Notes: generated from the sequence alone by a model not told the origin. DNA of 64,000 nt from Devosia sp. 66-14 (GCA_001899085.1 MKVB01000007.1:55641-119640); one strand, 5' to 3'; numbered from the stretch's first letter, positions 9,462 through 20,917 are shown. Translations and numbers: made by a program.

Positions 9462-9704
9462 ATGGGAACCAGACACGACTATACCGGCCTGTGGGTCACC
9501 GAGGATGGCGAGATCCGCCAGGCTCTCCTGCCCAACGGCCGCTACATCGAAGCGCGCGGCCATCTCGATGTCGCCTATCAGGGCAACTACCAGATCGTCG
9601 GCAATCACATCGAGTACCAGGACGACACCGGCTTCGTCGCCGACGGCGACTTCATCGCCGGCGTCCTGCACCATGCCGGCATGGTGATGTACGCACGGGA
9701 CTGA
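9462..9704 (+). CDS. Atu4866-like small protein
   Basis: 80-residue protein resembling the Agrobacterium Atu4866 family (PF11512), small beta-rich proteins of unknown function. The pattern TGLWVTEDGEIRQALLPNGRY followed by repeated G-D/N-Y and HIEYQDDTGF stretches is characteristic. No signal peptide is present. It is the last gene of the unit divergent from the AraC regulator and is followed at once by a strong terminator. It is probably AraC-controlled, which is an inference from position only. Confidence 0.8.
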   Translation: MGTRHDYTGLWVTEDGEIRQALLPNGRYIEARGHLDVAYQGNYQIVGNHIEYQDDTGFVADGDFIAGVLHHAGMVMYARD

Positions 9705-9728
9705 TCCTTGGATCGCCGCGAATGGAAT

Positions 9729-9755
9729 AAAGGCCCGCCAACTGGCGGGCCTTTT
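9729..9755 (+). terminator. Rho-independent terminator
   Basis: aaaggcccgcca / tggcgggcctttt forms a stem of about 11 bp with a short loop and flanking A and T tracts, 25 nt past the Atu4866-like stop. The symmetry lets it work in both directions and protect the convergent gene. Confidence 0.85.
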
Positions 9756-9805
9756 GATTTGTCGAGGCAAACGGCGGCGCTTCGCCGTCGCCCGCACCGC
9801 AGGGG

Positions 9806-10141
9806 TTATTTCTGATCCCAGCCGACGATCAGGCCGTCTTCCAGCGTGACCTTGTCGCGATAGCGATTGGCAGCGGTCGGGCGGTATTTGAAGACCTGCT
9901 TGATCTTGGTCTTCATCACCTTTTCCTCGATCGCCGCCGGCTTGCCCCAGCTGTCGAGCAGTTGCGCTTCGGTCATGCCCTGCCAGATGGTCTTGCTGAT
10001 CAGCGCGTCGACCAGCTTTTCGTCGCCACCATATTTCTGCAGCAGCCGGCTGTAGCGGCTGCGCTTGGCCAGCGCGAACGCCGCGAACACCAGGACCGCG
10101 GCCGCGACAAGGATGAGAATGCCGGCGACGACCCACTCCAT
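9806..10141 (-). CDS. Membrane-anchored small protein of unknown function
   Basis: 111-residue protein. Residues 3-24 are one transmembrane helix (VVAGILILVAAAVLVFAAFALA), followed by a basic stretch and a soluble domain with the phrase IWQGMTEAQLLDSWGKP. That phrase resembles the repeat region of SmpA/OmlA-like and DUF2845 proteins (MTxxQVxxxxGxP). It starts 13 bp downstream of gyrB on the same strand and may be co-transcribed. Function unknown. Confidence 0.75.
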   Translation of the reverse strand: MEWVVAGILILVAAAVLVFAAFALAKRSRYSRLLQKYGGDEKLVDALISKTIWQGMTEAQLLDSWGKPAAIEEKVMKTKIKQVFKYRPTAANRYRDKVTLEDGLIVGWDQK

Positions 10142-10154
10142 CGCTGCCTGGGCC

Positions 10155-12623
<2,469 letters not shown>

Positions 12624-12725
12624 TCAGGTCAGCAGGTCCGCTGGAATCGGTCTAGCGGATCGGGTGCTCATACCCAAGGGAAATGGCTATTTTTAGCCCG
12701 TTTTACAAGGCTTAGGGGCCGTTTC

Positions 12726-13850
12726 TCACGGCTCGCGCGCCAATCGCCCATCCTTCACCGTCACCCGTTGCGCGGCGTCGGCAAGCGCCTCGAACAGCAT
12801 GGGGTCGGTGCCGGTCATGAAACATTGGGTGCCCAGGCTGTCGAGCGCCGCAAACAGCGCCGCCCGGCGACCGGGGTCGAGATGCGCCGCCACCTCGTCG
12901 AGCAACAGGAACGGCGCGATCCCCGCCGAGCGTTTGACCAGTCGGGCATGGGCGAGGATCAGCCCGATCAGCAGCGCCTTCTGCTCGCCGGTGGAGCCGA
13001 GCGCCGCCGGCATGTCCTTCTGCGCATGGCGCACCTCGAGGTCGATGCGGTGCGGGCCGACCAGCGTCCGCCCCGCTGCCCGGTCGAGGTTGCGCCTGCT
13101 GCGCCACAGCCCCCTCAGGTCGGCTTCCAGTGCGGCCGAGGACTGCGCCTCGTGCCGGTCCTCGAACAGGGGCGTCAGCGCCAGTCGCGCCGCCGGAAAG
13201 TTCGCTTCGTCGACGCCCGCCGCGATCAAGGCCTGCAGCTCGCCGAGGCTGTCGGCGCGGGCGAAATGCACGGCCGCCGCCGCCGCCGCCATCTGTGCTT
13301 CGACCGCATCGATCCATACCGGGTCGGCATCTTCGTCGAGCAGCCGGTTGCGCTGCCGCATGGTCTTCTCGAAGTCCGACACCTGGGCCGAGTGGCCCGG
13401 GAGCAGGGTGGTCACCAGCCGGTCGAGAAAGCGCCGGCGTTCGCTGGCCGGGCCGGTGAACAAGCCGTCCATTGCCGGGGTCAGCCAGAGCACCCGCAGA
13501 TAGGCGCTCATCTCTTCGATGGTCCGGGCGTTGGCGCCGTTGATCCGCACCCGCCGCCCGCCTTCAGGGCCGCCGGCGCCGGTGCCGATATCGACCGGCC
13601 CCTGCGGGGTCTCGACCGTCGCCGCGACGGCCCAGAGCCCATCCGACCCCTGCGCCGCGACATCTTCGAACGCCGCGCCGCGCAGGCCCCGTCCGGGCGA
13701 AAGCAGCGACACCGCTTCCAGCAGGTTGGTCTTTCCCGCGCCGTTCGAGCCCACCAGCACCAGGTGGCGTCCGTCGAGATCGAGCGCCGCCGACGCATAG
13801 TTGCGGAAGTGCGAGAGGCGAAGCCGGGAGATGTAGCGGGAGGGATGCAT
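12726..13850 (-). CDS. recF: DNA replication and repair protein RecF
   Basis: 374-residue SMC-like ATPase that loads RecA at gaps behind stalled forks (RecFOR pathway). Walker A GSNGAGKTN is near residues 34-42, the ABC signature LGSTGEQKAL is C-terminal, and Walker B FLLLDEVAAHLD follows. The start MHPSRYISRL matches the family opening, but no Shine-Dalgarno sequence precedes it: the palindromic repeat at 13851-13918 directly abuts the ATG and may have altered the leader. Between dnaN and gyrB. Confidence 0.96.
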   Translation of the reverse strand: MHPSRYISRLRLSHFRNYASAALDLDGRHLVLVGSNGAGKTNLLEAVSLLSPGRGLRGAAFEDVAAQGSDGLWAVAATVETPQGPVDIGTGAGGPEGGRRVRINGANARTIEEMSAYLRVLWLTPAMDGLFTGPASERRRFLDRLVTTLLPGHSAQVSDFEKTMRQRNRLLDEDADPVWIDAVEAQMAAAAAAVHFARADSLGELQALIAAGVDEANFPAARLALTPLFEDRHEAQSSAALEADLRGLWRSRRNLDRAAGRTLVGPHRIDLEVRHAQKDMPAALGSTGEQKALLIGLILAHARLVKRSAGIAPFLLLDEVAAHLDPGRRAALFAALDSLGTQCFMTGTDPMLFEALADAAQRVTVKDGRLAREP

Positions 13851-13918
13851 CAGCCAATAGTGAGTAGCGAATAGCCGATAGGGAAAGAACCCCTATTCGC
13901 AAACTCGCTATCTGGCTA
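13851..13918. repeat. Inverted repeat of the AGCGAATAG family
   Basis: Two arms: agccaatagtgagtagcgaa at 13852 and, inverted, around ctattcgcaaactcgctatc. Together they form an imperfect hairpin directly upstream of the recF start. A related element lies at 47690-47750. Confidence 0.6.
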
Positions 13919-13935
13919 CGCGCCTGGCGCGGCGC

Positions 13936-15054
13936 CTACACCCGCATCGGCATCAGCACGTAGAGCGCCTTGGCATCCCCGTCTTCGCGCACCAGCGTCG
14001 GCGAGCCGGCGTCGTTGAACAGGAACACCGCATTCTCCGAGCGGATCTGGCCGATGATGTCTAGCAGGTAACGGGCGTTGAAGCCGATCTCGAAGCTTTC
14101 GGGCTCGAACTCCACTGCCAGTTCCTCGCTCGCCGTGCCGTGGTCCGGGTTGGTGACCGAAAGCTCGAGCTGGCCCTCTTTCATCGACAGCTTGACGGCC
14201 TTGCCGCCGCGATCCGACGCGATGGTCGAGACGCGGTCCACCGCCGTGGCGAAGGTCTGCTTGTCGACGTTCATCTGCTTGTCGTTGTTCTTGGGGGTCA
14301 CCCGGTCGTAATCGGGGAACGTGCCCTCGATCAGCTTGCTCAGCAGCACTACGCTGCCCAGCGTGACGCGGATCTTGGTGTCCGAGAGCTCGACCTCGAC
14401 ATCGCCGTCGGCGCCTTCGAGCAGCTTCTGCACTTCCGATACGGTCTTTTTCGGCACGATGATGCCGGGCATGCCCTTGGCCCCGGCGGGCGCGTCGGAC
14501 TCGGCGCGCGCCATGCGGTGGCCATCGGTGGCGACCGCACGCAGCGTCGGGGTGCCGCCGACCTCCAGCATGTGCATGTAGATGCCGTTGAGGTAGTAGC
14601 GCGTCTCTTCGTTGGAGATGGCGAACTGCGTGCGTTCGATCAGTTCGCGCAGCGTCGGCGCCGGAACCGCGAAACTATGGGTGAAGGTGCCGGACTTGAG
14701 GTCCGGGAAGCTGTCGGGCGACAGGCACGCCAGGTGGAAGCGCGAGCGGCCGGAGGTCACCAGCAGCTGCTCGGTGCCTTCGTTCTCGAGCCGGACCTCG
14801 GCGCCATCCGAGAGCTTGCGGACGATTTCGTAGAGCGTGTGCGCGGGCACCGTGGTGGTGCCGGCCTGGCCGACCATGGCCGGCACGCTTTCGGTCACCT
14901 CGATGTCGAGGTCGGTGGCGCGCAGGTCGAGCTTGCCGTCCGAGGCCTTCAGCAGCACGTTGGCGAGGATGGGGTAGGTATTGCGGCGCTCCACCACGCG
15001 GTGGACATGCCCCAGCGACTTGAGCAGATGGTTGCGCTCGAGAGTGACTTTCAT
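13936..15054 (-). CDS. dnaN: DNA polymerase III subunit beta (sliding clamp)
   Basis: 372-residue clamp that tethers the replicative polymerase. It opens with MKVTLERNHLLKSL and has three clamp repeats and the conserved end LYVLMPMRV. The frame continues upstream to 15132, but family alignment and position favour the ATG at 15052-15054. It heads the dnaN-recF-gyrB run. Unusually, an S66 peptidase gene on the other strand separates it from dnaA. Confidence 0.97.
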   Translation of the reverse strand: MKVTLERNHLLKSLGHVHRVVERRNTYPILANVLLKASDGKLDLRATDLDIEVTESVPAMVGQAGTTTVPAHTLYEIVRKLSDGAEVRLENEGTEQLLVTSGRSRFHLACLSPDSFPDLKSGTFTHSFAVPAPTLRELIERTQFAISNEETRYYLNGIYMHMLEVGGTPTLRAVATDGHRMARAESDAPAGAKGMPGIIVPKKTVSEVQKLLEGADGDVEVELSDTKIRVTLGSVVLLSKLIEGTFPDYDRVTPKNNDKQMNVDKQTFATAVDRVSTIASDRGGKAVKLSMKEGQLELSVTNPDHGTASEELAVEFEPESFEIGFNARYLLDIIGQIRSENAVFLFNDAGSPTLVREDGDAKALYVLMPMRV

Positions 15055-15274
15055 AAACTCAAAACCCCTACCCAGACAGCTATTGCCCGGCCAAAACCCG
15101 GTCAAAACCAAGCGGAAACCGGGCTGCGACATTACAATTCAAGGGGCAAAAGGCAAGGGACAGGCCGAGGCGTGGTGTCGCGTTCCACGGAAATCCCGTC
15201 CGGCAGGCCAAGGCGGTAGCCCGCGGCGCCGCCAAGCCCTATCAAAACCGGACAAAACCGGGGGGAGTGCCGAT

Positions 15275-16339
15275 TTGACTCGTCATGGCGTGGACGCATT
15301 GATCAGGCCTCGTCGGCTCTCTCGAGGCGATCGGATCGCCGTGGTCAGCCCGTCATGGGGCGGGCCCGGAACCGTTCCGGCGCGCTATGCGGCAGGCAAG
15401 CGCCAGTTCGAGCAGGGCTTCGGCATCGAGATGGTCGAGATGGCGCACACCCTGGCGCCCGCCGACTGGGTCCGCGCCAATCCGCAGGCCCGGGCCGAAG
15501 ACCTGATGGCGGCGTTCGCCGATCCCGGGATCGTCGGGATCGTCGCCAGCATTGGCGGCGACGATGCCATCCGGCTGATCCCCTATCTCGATCTCGAGCT
15601 GATCCGCCGCAATCCCAAGGTGTTCATCGGTTTCTCCGACACCACGAGCCTGCATCTGGCCTGCTATGCCGCCGGCATCACCTCGTTTTACGGCCCCAGC
15701 CTGATGGCCGGCTTTGCCGAGAACGGCGGCATGCATCGCTTCACCGCCGAGGGCGTGCGCAAGGCGTTGTTCGAGGTCGAGCCGATCGGCCTCGTTGGCC
15801 CCAACCAGGAGGGCTGGACGGCCGAGCGGACCGATTGGAACGATCCCGTGCTGCAGGCCCAGCCGCGTCGACTGCATCCGGCCGATCCGGTGCGCGTCCT
15901 GCAAGGCAACGGCGTCGCCTCGGGACGGCTGCTCGGTGGCTGCGCCGAGGTGCTGGAGATGGCGAAGGGCACCGGCTGGTGGCCGCCGCTCGCTGCCTGG
16001 GACGGCGCCATCCTGTTCTACGAGACGTCCGAGGATGCCCCTGACCCCGGCTTCGTGCGCTACTGGCTGCGCAACTTCGCGGCGCAGGGCATTCTGCGAC
16101 GGCTCGGCGGCATGCTTCTGGCACGTCCCGATCCAGGCAGCGACCCGACCTACCGCGCCCGGCTCGAAGCCGCTGTCACCGAGACGCTCGCCGAAGAAGG
16201 TTGCGCCACCCTGCCGCTACTGTCCGGCCTCGATTTCGGCCACACCCAGCCGATGCTGACTTTGCCCTATGGCGTCATGGCCCGGATCGATTGCGCCGCG
16301 GCGACGCTGACGATTCTCGAATCGGGAGTTGCGCCATAG
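15275..16339 (+). CDS. S66 peptidase (LD-carboxypeptidase, MccF-like)
   Basis: 354-residue serine carboxypeptidase of family S66. The family includes LdcA, which trims murein tetrapeptides, and MccF, which cleaves microcin C-type toxins. Catalytic residues are visible: nucleophile Ser121 in GFSDTTS, Glu250 in FYETSED and His322 in FGHTQP. The ETSED form is closer to MccF-type members than to E. coli LdcA. The start is a TTG at 15275, chosen because GGGGGAG lies 8 nt upstream. It is divergent from dnaN and inserted between dnaN and dnaA. No signal peptide, so probably cytoplasmic. Confidence 0.92.
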   Translation: MTRHGVDALIRPRRLSRGDRIAVVSPSWGGPGTVPARYAAGKRQFEQGFGIEMVEMAHTLAPADWVRANPQARAEDLMAAFADPGIVGIVASIGGDDAIRLIPYLDLELIRRNPKVFIGFSDTTSLHLACYAAGITSFYGPSLMAGFAENGGMHRFTAEGVRKALFEVEPIGLVGPNQEGWTAERTDWNDPVLQAQPRRLHPADPVRVLQGNGVASGRLLGGCAEVLEMAKGTGWWPPLAAWDGAILFYETSEDAPDPGFVRYWLRNFAAQGILRRLGGMLLARPDPGSDPTYRARLEAAVTETLAEEGCATLPLLSGLDFGHTQPMLTLPYGVMARIDCAAATLTILESGVAP

Positions 16340-16420
16340 GCCGGCATTCGGGTGGCACCTGAGCCCTTGCCTCGCTCCCGGGCGGGTGGCCGAGACGTCC
16401 GTGTCACCTGACAGGCGGCT

Positions 16421-16639
16421 TCACCGGTCGCCGTTCAGCGCCCGTTCCATTGCCGCAAGACGCCGCTCGGCGTCCTCGAGGCGCCGTTCGGAGTCCTCGG
16501 CGTCAAGACGCGCCAGCATCTCGTGCCAGGCCCGGTCGGGCGGCAGCGGCTGGGGTTCGGGGCGCGCCCCCAGGTCGAGGCGCTTCAGACCTGTTCTGAT
16601 CCGCAGCAACAGCCGCGGGGTTCTACGCGATGTCGGCAA
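16421..16639 (-). CDS. Possible small coiled-coil protein
   Basis: 72-residue frame from a TTG. The C-terminal half is a charged helix (LDAEDSERRLEDAERRLAAM) that looks coiled-coil; the N-terminus is Arg/Pro-rich. It is 111 bp downstream of dnaA on the same strand and convergent with the S66 gene. Start codon and ribosome-binding site are weak, so this may not be a gene. Confidence 0.35.
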   Translation of the reverse strand: MPTSRRTPRLLLRIRTGLKRLDLGARPEPQPLPPDRAWHEMLARLDAEDSERRLEDAERRLAAMERALNGDR

Positions 16640-16750
16640 CGCTACTACTCACTAACGGACCCTACTGGGTCAAAACTCATAACTCCGCCGGATCGTTCAG
16701 CCGGCGGTGCCCTCCCCCCGAGGGGTTCCCTGACGGGAGGGCCCGAAATC

Positions 16751-18292
16751 TCATTCTTCGAGCATGCGCTTCAGCAGTTCGATCTCCTGCGCCAGCTCGC
16801 CATCATCCTTGATCATCTGCTCGACCTTGCGGACCGAGTGCAGCACTGTCGTGTGGTCGCGACCACCGAAGCGCCGGCCGATCTCCGGCAGCGAGCGCGA
16901 GGTCAGGGCTTTGGCCAGGTACATTGCGATCTGGCGCGGACGCACCACGTCGCGGGAGCGGCGCGAGGAGAGCAGGTCGTTGCGCGGCACCTTGTAGTGG
17001 CGCGACACGATCCTGAGGATGTCTTCGATTCGCACCCGCCGGGCATCGCGCTGCCGCACCAGGTCGGCCAGCGTGCGCTCGGCCAGCGCCACGGTGATCG
17101 GTTCCTTGGTCAGCTGGTTGGCGGCCAGCAGGCGGTTCACCGCCCCATCGAGATCGCGGCCATGGCTCACCACGACGCGGGCGACATAGTCCAGCACCGC
17201 CGGGGCGAAATGCGCATCCGAGAAGCGCGACACCGCCTGCTCGGCGCGCCGGGTGACGATGGCCCGGCGCAGGTCGAGGTCGAACGAATTGATCGGCACC
17301 ACGAGGCCGCCCGAGAGGCGCGAGCGGACGCGCTCATCGAGCATTTCGAGGTCGCGCGGCGGCGCGTCACCGGCAACCACCACCTGCTTGGCGCCGGTCA
17401 GCAGCGTGCCCAGCGTGTGGCCGAATTCGGTGGCGGATTTGCCCTGCAGGAACTGCATGTCGTCGATCAGCAACAGGTCGACGCGGCGCAGCCACTCCTT
17501 GAAGCCGAGCGCCGACTGGCGCTGCACGGCGGTGATGAAGTGGTACATGAAGTGGTCGGCCGTCAGGTAGACGATGTTCCGGCCCGGCTCGGCCGCTCCG
17601 GCGGCCCAGGCAATGGCGTTGAGCAGGTGGGATTTACCCAGGCCCACGCTCGAATGAATGTAAATTGGGTTGAAGCTGACGGTGTTGTTGGCGGCCGCAT
17701 GGGCCACCTGTTTGGCCACCTGCAGCGCCATCTCGTTGGCCGAGCCGACGACGAAGCTGTCGAAGGTCATCTTGGGGTCGAGCGCCGAGCCCGACAGCGC
17801 GTCGCCGCGCGGCGCCGGCGTCGAAACGGCGGCCTCTCGCACCACGCGGGGCGTTGCCGGCGCTGCCGCAACTTCGGTCTCGATCGCCTCGCTCGCCGCT
17901 TCGGCCTGATGCAGCCGAGGCCGGGCCTGGCCGTTGACGCGCACCGTGAAGTGCAGCCGGGCGAGGCCGGCGGATTCGGCGCGGAACGCTTCGAGGATCT
18001 TCTCGGCGTAGTTCGACTGCACCCAGGAGGACAGGAACCGGGTCGGCACGCTCAGATGGGCAAGGTCGTCGACGATCTCTTCCAGCTCGAGCCGGGCAAA
18101 CCAGGAGTTGAACACATCCTCGCCCACCGCGGCCTTCAGGCGGGCCCGCACGCGCTGGAACAGCTCATTCGAACCGAGTGGCTGGCCGTCCTTGCCCATC
18201 ATCACCGTCCCCTCTTTGCCGCCGCTCTGCCCCTTTCCGTTACCTGCATCCGATACCCAACCTGCACGATCCGCCGCCGCGTTCATCGCCAT
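16751..18292 (-). CDS. dnaA: Chromosomal replication initiator DnaA
   Basis: 513-residue AAA+ initiator that binds oriC and opens DNA. Domain I follows a Gly/Lys-rich N-terminal extension ([22 protein letters not shown], about 44-65). Domain III has Walker A VGLGKSH at about 216-222 and Walker [13 protein letters not shown]. Domain IV has the DnaA-box-binding signature [12 protein letters not shown]. An ATG pair near residue 31 (MMGKDGQ) is an alternative start. Its promoter should lie in the large gap upstream. Confidence 0.97.
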   Translation of the reverse strand: MAMNAAADRAGWVSDAGNGKGQSGGKEGTVMMGKDGQPLGSNELFQRVRARLKAAVGEDVFNSWFARLELEEIVDDLAHLSVPTRFLSSWVQSNYAEKILEAFRAESAGLARLHFTVRVNGQARPRLHQAEAASEAIETEVAAAPATPRVVREAAVSTPAPRGDALSGSALDPKMTFDSFVVGSANEMALQVAKQVAHAAANNTVSFNPIYIHSSVGLGKSHLLNAIAWAAGAAEPGRNIVYLTADHFMYHFITAVQRQSALGFKEWLRRVDLLLIDDMQFLQGKSATEFGHTLGTLLTGAKQVVVAGDAPPRDLEMLDERVRSRLSGGLVVPINSFDLDLRRAIVTRRAEQAVSRFSDAHFAPAVLDYVARVVVSHGRDLDGAVNRLLAANQLTKEPITVALAERTLADLVRQRDARRVRIEDILRIVSRHYKVPRNDLLSSRRSRDVVRPRQIAMYLAKALTSRSLPEIGRRFGGRDHTTVLHSVRKVEQMIKDDGELAQEIELLKRMLEE

Positions 18293-18463
18293 CGTGTGTG
18301 AACCCCAAATCCTGTTCTACAGCTGCCCCTTTTGGGCACAGCACCGCCAACCTATTGCCCGCTCTCACAGACAAACCTGTCCTGCCCGCGAACTTCGCCG
18401 CGGTTCAGTCTAACCAAACTTTCAATTGAGCCGAGCCGCTGATCGCGCCCGGACTACCGCAAC

Positions 18464-18483
18464 GTCTTACGTGCTCGTAAGAC
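18464..18483. promoter_or_regulatory. Inverted repeat upstream of dnaA
   Basis: Perfect 7-bp arms GTCTTAC and GTAAGAC separated by gtgctc, about 170 bp upstream of the dnaA start. It is followed by the repetitive string actaatactaatc. Could be a regulator site for dnaA; identity of the binder is unknown. Confidence 0.4.
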
Positions 18484-18988
18484 CAACACTAATACTAATC
18501 AAACCAGACTACGAATGGAGTGTCCCCAAGACTGCCGGCTGCGTCCATGTCGCCTCAGCCACGATCTCAAAGTCAGCATTCCTGCCAGTCATGTCGCTCG
18601 ATTACTCGGTTCTGGCGCCGGGTGTTCCTGAGCGACGAGAGGCATCTTAGAGGGGTGGAATTTTCCAATCAACGGGGGTTTTTTGCCTAGAGGGGGTTGA
18701 CTCGCACCCTTTGCAAAAACCTTTCCGCGGCACTTTGTCCGGGTCGAAATCCAAGGCGCTGTGACTCAAGGGGGAATCGGGTTTTCGTGACGATTTTGCC
18801 GGCTCTGGAATTGTGGCAGCCGTGACACGAATGCGACAATTCATTCCTGACAGGCGGATGAAATTCTCATGACAGGGCCGCTCAAAGGCCCGGAAATGCA
18901 GGGGTTTCGTCCGGGGATAACTCTACATCCAGGTGTCGCAAAGCTGTCACACTGGCGCGGCCTTTCCCGGAACGGCAGCGCCTGGGCA

Positions 18989-19018
18989 TAAAAACAGAAA
19001 AGCTCCCCGGAGGGAGCC
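18989..19018 (-). terminator. Rho-independent terminator of rpsT
   Basis: Minus-strand hairpin GCTCCC-tccg-GGGAGC followed by TTTTCTGTTTTT, about 60 nt past the rpsT stop. Confidence 0.85.
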
Positions 19019-19078
19019 CTTCACATTCACAAAGCTGTCGTGAAACCGTCTTGACGACGGCTCGCGCTCTTGGGCCGA

Positions 19079-19348
19079 TCAGGCCTGCAGAGCCTTCACG
19101 CGGGAGTTGAGGCGGCTCACCTTGCGAGCGGCCACATTGGCGTGGACGATGCCCTTCTGCGACGCACGGACGATCTCCGGCTCGGCCGCCTTGAGGGCAG
19201 CGACGGCAACGGCATGGTCACCGGCAGTGATGGCTTCCTCGACCTTGCGGACGAAGGTGCGCATGCGCGAACGACGCGACTTGTTCACTTCGGTACGGGC
19301 CGCGATCTTGCGCGTGGCCTTCTTGGCGGAAGCAGTATTGGCCATCAA
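19079..19348 (-). CDS. rpsT: 30S ribosomal protein S20
   Basis: 89-residue, Lys/Arg/Ala-rich primary 16S rRNA-binding protein of the small subunit. It starts [13 protein letters not shown] and contains the family segment [15 protein letters not shown]. Adjacency to dnaA and mutM is typical of Hyphomicrobiales. Own terminator downstream. Confidence 0.97.
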   Translation of the reverse strand: MMANTASAKKATRKIAARTEVNKSRRSRMRTFVRKVEEAITAGDHAVAVAALKAAEPEIVRASQKGIVHANVAARKVSRLNSRVKALQA

Positions 19349-19496
19349 TTCCTCTTTGGCGCTTCAACCCGCTGGCCCAGCCTAAGCCGGAACATCCAGG
19401 GGCGATGAAATGAAATCGGCGGCATCTCGGGCCGCCAAGTTGGGCGCTGTATAGTCGTGACGAGGTGGGACGTCAACTGGATTCCCGGCTGCCGGG

Positions 19497-20378
19497 CTAG
19501 TGCTGGCACACCGGGCAGAAGAAGGTCGAACGGCCCGACTGCACGATCCGCTTGATCACCCCACGGCAGCCCGGCGTCGGGCAGGGTTCGTTCTCGCGAT
19601 CATAGACGGCAAAGCGGTGCTGGAAATAGCCCGAGTTGCCATCGGCATTGCGAAAGTCCCTGAGGGTCGAGCCGCCGGCGTCGATCGCCTCGATCAGCAC
19701 GGTGCGCACGCCATCGGCCAGGTCTTCGAGGCGCTTGGATGGTTTGCCCGATTTCAGCACCAGGGTCCGCGCCTCGATGTCGGGTCGGATATGGGCGCGG
19801 TGCAGCGCCTCGCTGACATAGATATTGCCCAGGCCCGCCACCACCCGCTGGTCGAGCAGCGCCGCCTTCATCGGCGCCTTCTTGCCGGAAAAGCGTTCCG
19901 CCATCTCGGCGGCGTTGAACCCGTTCGACAGCGGTTCCGGGCCGAGGCCCTCGAGATACGGGCTGTCGGCTTCGTGCTCGTAGAGGTCGACGAAACCGAA
20001 GCGCCGCGCGTCGTTGTAGATGAGCTTCATCGACCCGTGCTCGGGGTGGGTCAGTTCCAGCACCAGGTGGTCGTGCTTGCGATCCTCGTCGGGCTCGTAA
20101 TAGCGCGACGGCTCCTTGAACTTGAAATCCTCGAAACGATAGGCGCCGGTCATGCCCAGGTGGCTGAGCCAGGTCTTGCCGGTCGACAGCCGGAACAGCA
20201 GGTACTTGGCTCGCCGCCCGGTGCTCTCGATGGTCGCGCCCTCGAGCGCCTCCCTGAACCCCTCGGGAAACGGGAAGCGCAGGTCCTTGCGGTTGAGCGT
20301 CACCTTGTCGATATGCGCGCCGGTCACATAGGGCTCGAGCCCGCGGCGGACGGTTTCGACCTCTGGCAATTCGGGCAT
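19497..20378 (-). CDS. mutM: Bifunctional DNA-formamidopyrimidine glycosylase/AP lyase
   Basis: 293-residue base-excision repair enzyme that removes 8-oxoguanine and formamidopyrimidines. The N-terminal PELPEVE supplies the catalytic Pro and Glu. The H2TH region has VAGLGNIYVSEALH. The C-terminal zinc finger is Cys-X4-Cys (CPTPGC) and CPVC. The start is the ATG at 20376-20378, since mature Pro2 must follow Met; the longer upstream frame runs into the Ser/Asn-repeat gene and is not coding in this phase. Confidence 0.97.
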   Translation of the reverse strand: MPELPEVETVRRGLEPYVTGAHIDKVTLNRKDLRFPFPEGFREALEGATIESTGRRAKYLLFRLSTGKTWLSHLGMTGAYRFEDFKFKEPSRYYEPDEDRKHDHLVLELTHPEHGSMKLIYNDARRFGFVDLYEHEADSPYLEGLGPEPLSNGFNAAEMAERFSGKKAPMKAALLDQRVVAGLGNIYVSEALHRAHIRPDIEARTLVLKSGKPSKRLEDLADGVRTVLIEAIDAGGSTLRDFRNADGNSGYFQHRFAVYDRENEPCPTPGCRGVIKRIVQSGRSTFFCPVCQH

Positions 20379-20515
20379 CTGGGGCTTCCTTGTAAGGGCC
20401 CCTTGATGTGGCCGACCGATCGCCTCAGCGCAAGTCCCTGCCGCCCGGCGGCGGCAGGGGTGTGGGAGGCATGTCGCGCCGGGCGGCCTGCAGCCACCGG
20501 CCGCCCGGACACCGA

Positions 20516-20917
20516 TCAATCGTCGTTGTCGGACGAGTTGGAACTCGAATTCGACGACGAGTTCGAGCTGGAGTTCGACGAGCTGTTCGAACTCGAATTG
20601 GAGGAGCTGTTCGAGTTGGAGTTCGAAGAGCTGTTGGAATTGGAGTTCGAGGAACTGTTCGAGTTCGAATTGGACGAACTGTTGGAGTTCGAGTTGGAGC
20701 TCGACCCCGAGGGCACCCAGCGTCCGTTCTCGAGCGTCCACCAGCGACCGCGGAAGTAGCGGCGGTCGTCATCGTCGGCGACGCGCAGCCGGTCGACCAG
20801 CGGAGCCGGATCGACCAGTTGCGCTGCCGCAGGCGGCGCGGGCAGGGCGTGCGCCCCCGATGCCGCCGCCACCAATGTCGCGAGCGCCAGGCTCGAGATC
20901 ACGATTGTCTTGGCCAT
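20516..20917 (-). CDS. Secreted Ser/Asn-repeat protein
   Basis: 133-residue protein of unknown function. A signal peptide (residues 1-24, ending AHA-LPAPP) precedes a short domain with DDDDRRYFRGRWW and NGRWVPSG. Residues about 72-133 are pure low-complexity: four copies of SSSNSNSN, then six of SSSN, ending SSDNDD. The RGRWWxLENGRW part recurs in small alphaproteobacterial exported proteins. Ser codons vary (TCG, TCC, AGC), so the repeat is kept at protein level. It reads toward mutM. A flexible, hydrophilic, exported tail is the only safe functional statement. Confidence 0.75.
   Translation of the reverse strand: MAKTIVISSLALATLVAAASGAHALPAPPAAAQLVDPAPLVDRLRVADDDDRRYFRGRWWTLENGRWVPSGSSSNSNSNSSSNSNSNSSSNSNSNSSSNSNSNSSSNSSSNSSSNSSSNSSSNSSSNSSDNDD

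Larger units (their letters stand above)
18293..19078. other. 786-bp gene-free region between dnaA and rpsT
   Basis: No convincing open frame. It holds an inverted repeat (18464-18483), three GANTC sites within 80 bp (18699-18778), T-rich patches such as ggggttttttgcctag near 18685, one weak DnaA-box-like string (cggggataa near 18915) and the rpsT terminator. It must carry the dnaA promoter and is a reasonable but unproven origin candidate: there is no cluster of consensus DnaA boxes. Confidence 0.6.

Noticed and set aside
18293-19078. oriC next to dnaA
   Set aside because: Not called as an origin: no group of TTATCCACA-type boxes and no clear AT-rich unwinding region. Kept only as a possibility in the region entry.
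20530-20710. Regular short repeats that might suggest a CRISPR or satellite array
   Set aside because: Periods of 24 and 12 bp match codon-level protein repeats, with no spacers.
20379-20741. An N-terminal extension of MutM rich in Leu, Glu, Phe and Gln
   Set aside because: MutM requires Pro at position 2, so translation must start at 20378. The extension is the Ser/Asn-repeat gene read in another frame.
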